A stretch of 8,053 nt of DNA from an uncultured Bacteroidales bacterium (GTDB taxonomy: Bacteria; Bacteroidota; Bacteroidia; Bacteroidales; Marinilabiliaceae): positions 1-8,053 of the forward strand of contig CALAVC010000066.1 in assembly GCA_937892095.1 (NCBI GenBank), in the 5' to 3' direction. The notes under the pieces are model-generated. The model worked only from the letters and a program-made list of their open reading frames with translations, was not told where the DNA came from and did no database searches. Below are positions 7,489-8,053 of this stretch, in pieces. Within the stretch, counting starts at the first letter, position 1; each line of letters starts with the position of its first letter. A program made the position numbers and the translations under genes.

Positions 7489-7786
7489 TTTCCGTGATTA
7501 TCTGAAGTGGGAAATTTTCGGCACGCGCCATAGAGGTGGCAGCTGCTACTTTGGACTTTGCGATGTCAGGCGGATATACACCGACTTCGGCACGTCCACG
7601 GGTGTCGGTTTCGACGGCTACTTGGTAGGCTTCATCTTTGTCGAAGAAAAAGACTTCCATTAACATACGGATAACAAAGTCGTAAGTTGTAACGTCATCG
7701 TTGAGAAGGACGACTTTTAGTTTTTCGGAGACTATGGTACGCTTACGCGGCTGTCGTTTTTTGTCTGATTGCCGTTGTTGTTCCAT
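7481..7786 (-). CDS. clpS: ClpS, N-degron adaptor of ClpAP
   Basis: Small adaptor that captures proteins with destabilising N-terminal residues and delivers them to the ClpA N domain. With the ATG at 7786 it has 101 residues (E. coli ClpS 106): a basic, disordered N-terminal tail (1-20, as needed for delivery) followed by the ClpS core KVVLLNDDVTTYDFV, FFFDKDEA, GRAEVGVYPPDIAKSKV and ARAENFPL. The pocket residues N29-D30-D31 and Thr33 match E. coli Asn34-Asp35-Asp36 and Thr38. An ungapped alignment to E. coli ClpS puts Tyr35 at Met40 and Asp61 at His66, two pocket positions. A longer frame to a TTG at 7822 was rejected because it would start inside the promoter -7 box. There is no Shine-Dalgarno. 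The gene is first in the unit with clpA. Confidence 0.93.
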   Translation of the reverse strand: MEQQRQSDKKRQPRKRTIVSEKLKVVLLNDDVTTYDFVIRMLMEVFFFDKDEAYQVAVETDTRGRAEVGVYPPDIAKSKVAAATSMARAENFPLQIITENA

Positions 7787-7801
7787 TGCGATGAAAACAG
7801 A

Positions 7802-7813
7802 CCTATTGATAGG
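7802..7813. repeat. Short palindrome at the clpS transcription start
   Basis: CCTATTGATAGG has 5-bp perfect arms around a 2-bp centre. It lies just downstream of the clpS -7 box, at or beside the expected first transcribed base, where a repressor operator could act. A 12-bp site of this kind can occur by chance and no regulator gene is nearby. Confidence 0.3.
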
Positions 7814-7819
7814 AATGTG

Positions 7820-7850
7820 CAAAGTTAGTTAAAATAGGCGGAAGAAGAAA
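7820..7850 (-). promoter_or_regulatory. Bacteroidota-type promoter for clpS-clpA
   Basis: On the minus strand TTTC (7850-7847) is followed after 19 bp by TAACTTTG (7827-7820). The -7 box is a perfect TAnnTTTG match and the upstream box differs from TTTG by one base. Transcription should start a few bases on, near 7813-7816, giving a leader of roughly 30 nt before the ATG at 7786. The position of this box is the main reason for preferring that ATG as the clpS start. Confidence 0.65.
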
Positions 7851-7924
7851 ATGGGGCTAAGATGTTTAGTGTGTGGGTAACGAGGCATAGGAAGAAATTT
7901 ATGCTGAGAAAAAGTGTAATATTG

Positions 7925-7955
7925 TTTGTAGAAATATAAAATAAGTATAACTTTG
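7925..7955 (+). promoter_or_regulatory. Consensus Bacteroidota promoter for tRNA-Tyr
   Basis: TTTG (7925-7928), a spacer of exactly 19 bp, then TAACTTTG (7948-7955): both boxes match the Bacteroidota sigma-ABfr consensus with no mismatch. Start of transcription is expected around 7960-7963, about 10 nt before the mature tRNA 5' end at 7972. The nearly identical -7 sequence TAACTTTGCA also occurs in the divergent clpS promoter. The stretch 7851-7924 between the two promoters shows no further recognisable element. Confidence 0.85.
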
Positions 7956-7971
7956 CAGTCGCAAAAAGCAA

Positions 7972-8053
7972 GGGAGGATTCCAGAGCGGTCAAATGGGGC
8001 AGACTGTAAATCTGTTGCTTCGGCTTCCAAGGTTCGAATCCTTGTCCTCCCAC
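7972..8053 (+). tRNA. tRNA-Tyr (anticodon GUA), 3' end cut by the window
   Basis: A class II tRNA can be folded by eye. The 7-bp acceptor GGGAGGA (7972-7978) pairs with TCCTCCC (8045-8051). The D arm contains AGCGGTCAAATGGG. The anticodon stem GCAGA/TCTGT encloses the loop CTGTAAA with anticodon GTA. A 12-nt variable arm (GC-TTCG-GC core) is followed by the T arm CAAGG-TTCGAAT-CCTTG. A long variable arm with GUA is the bacterial tRNA-Tyr pattern; Ser and Leu, the other class II tRNAs, are excluded by the anticodon. The discriminator A is at 8052 and the window ends one base later, so an encoded CCA end is likely (the next base is C) but not seen in full. Confidence 0.95.

Noticed and set aside
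7829..8053. Minus-strand open frame of 74 codons starting MGGQGFEPW
   Set aside because: It is the antisense reading of the tRNA-Tyr gene plus the divergent promoter region. This kind of MGGQGFEPW peptide is a well-known spurious translation of tRNA genes.
7972..8053. tRNA gene as a possible integration (att) site
   Set aside because: The tRNA is cut at the window edge and no integrase or direct repeat of its 3' end is visible, so there is no evidence for an integrated element.

Overview
The window looks like ordinary chromosome from a member of the Bacteroidota, most likely order Bacteroidales. Three things point there. Promoters follow the TTTG-N19-TAnnTTTG pattern of that phylum, perfectly so in front of the tRNA gene. 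Leaders are A-rich, mostly with weak or no Shine-Dalgarno sequence. The kduI-kduD pair carries the short-chain dehydrogenase form usually labelled 'gluconate 5-dehydrogenase' in Bacteroides and Prevotella. No mobile element, CRISPR array or rRNA was seen.

Layout. (1) Positions 1-1022, minus strand: kduI followed by the start of kduD, which runs off the left edge. This is a two-gene unit for catabolism of unsaturated uronates from pectin or glycosaminoglycans. (2) Positions 1023-1190: a divergent control region holding putative promoters for both sides. (3) Positions 1191-5145, plus strand: a patatin-family lipid hydrolase followed 22 bp later by a RecB/AddA-type helicase-nuclease, probably co-transcribed. 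(4) Positions 5162-5196: a perfect 13-bp inverted repeat between convergent genes, with one arm made of the last codons of clpA. (5) Positions 5179-7786, minus strand: clpS-clpA, overlapping by 8 bp, encoding the N-degron adaptor and the AAA+ unfoldase of the ClpAP protease. (6) Positions 7787-7971: a second divergent control region with a clpS promoter and a consensus tRNA promoter. (7) Positions 7972-8053: tRNA-Tyr(GUA), cut at the right edge inside the CCA end.

No unknown multi-gene system is visible. The most notable features are in the Clp pair. The first ATPase ring of ClpA appears degenerate: Walker B Glu is Asn, the arginine-finger pair is lost and the pore loop is changed, while the second ring is intact. 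ClpS has two changes in its N-degron pocket (positions of E. coli Met40 and His66). Next in interest are a helicase-nuclease with no AddB-like partner beside it and a hairpin embedded in the clpA coding end.
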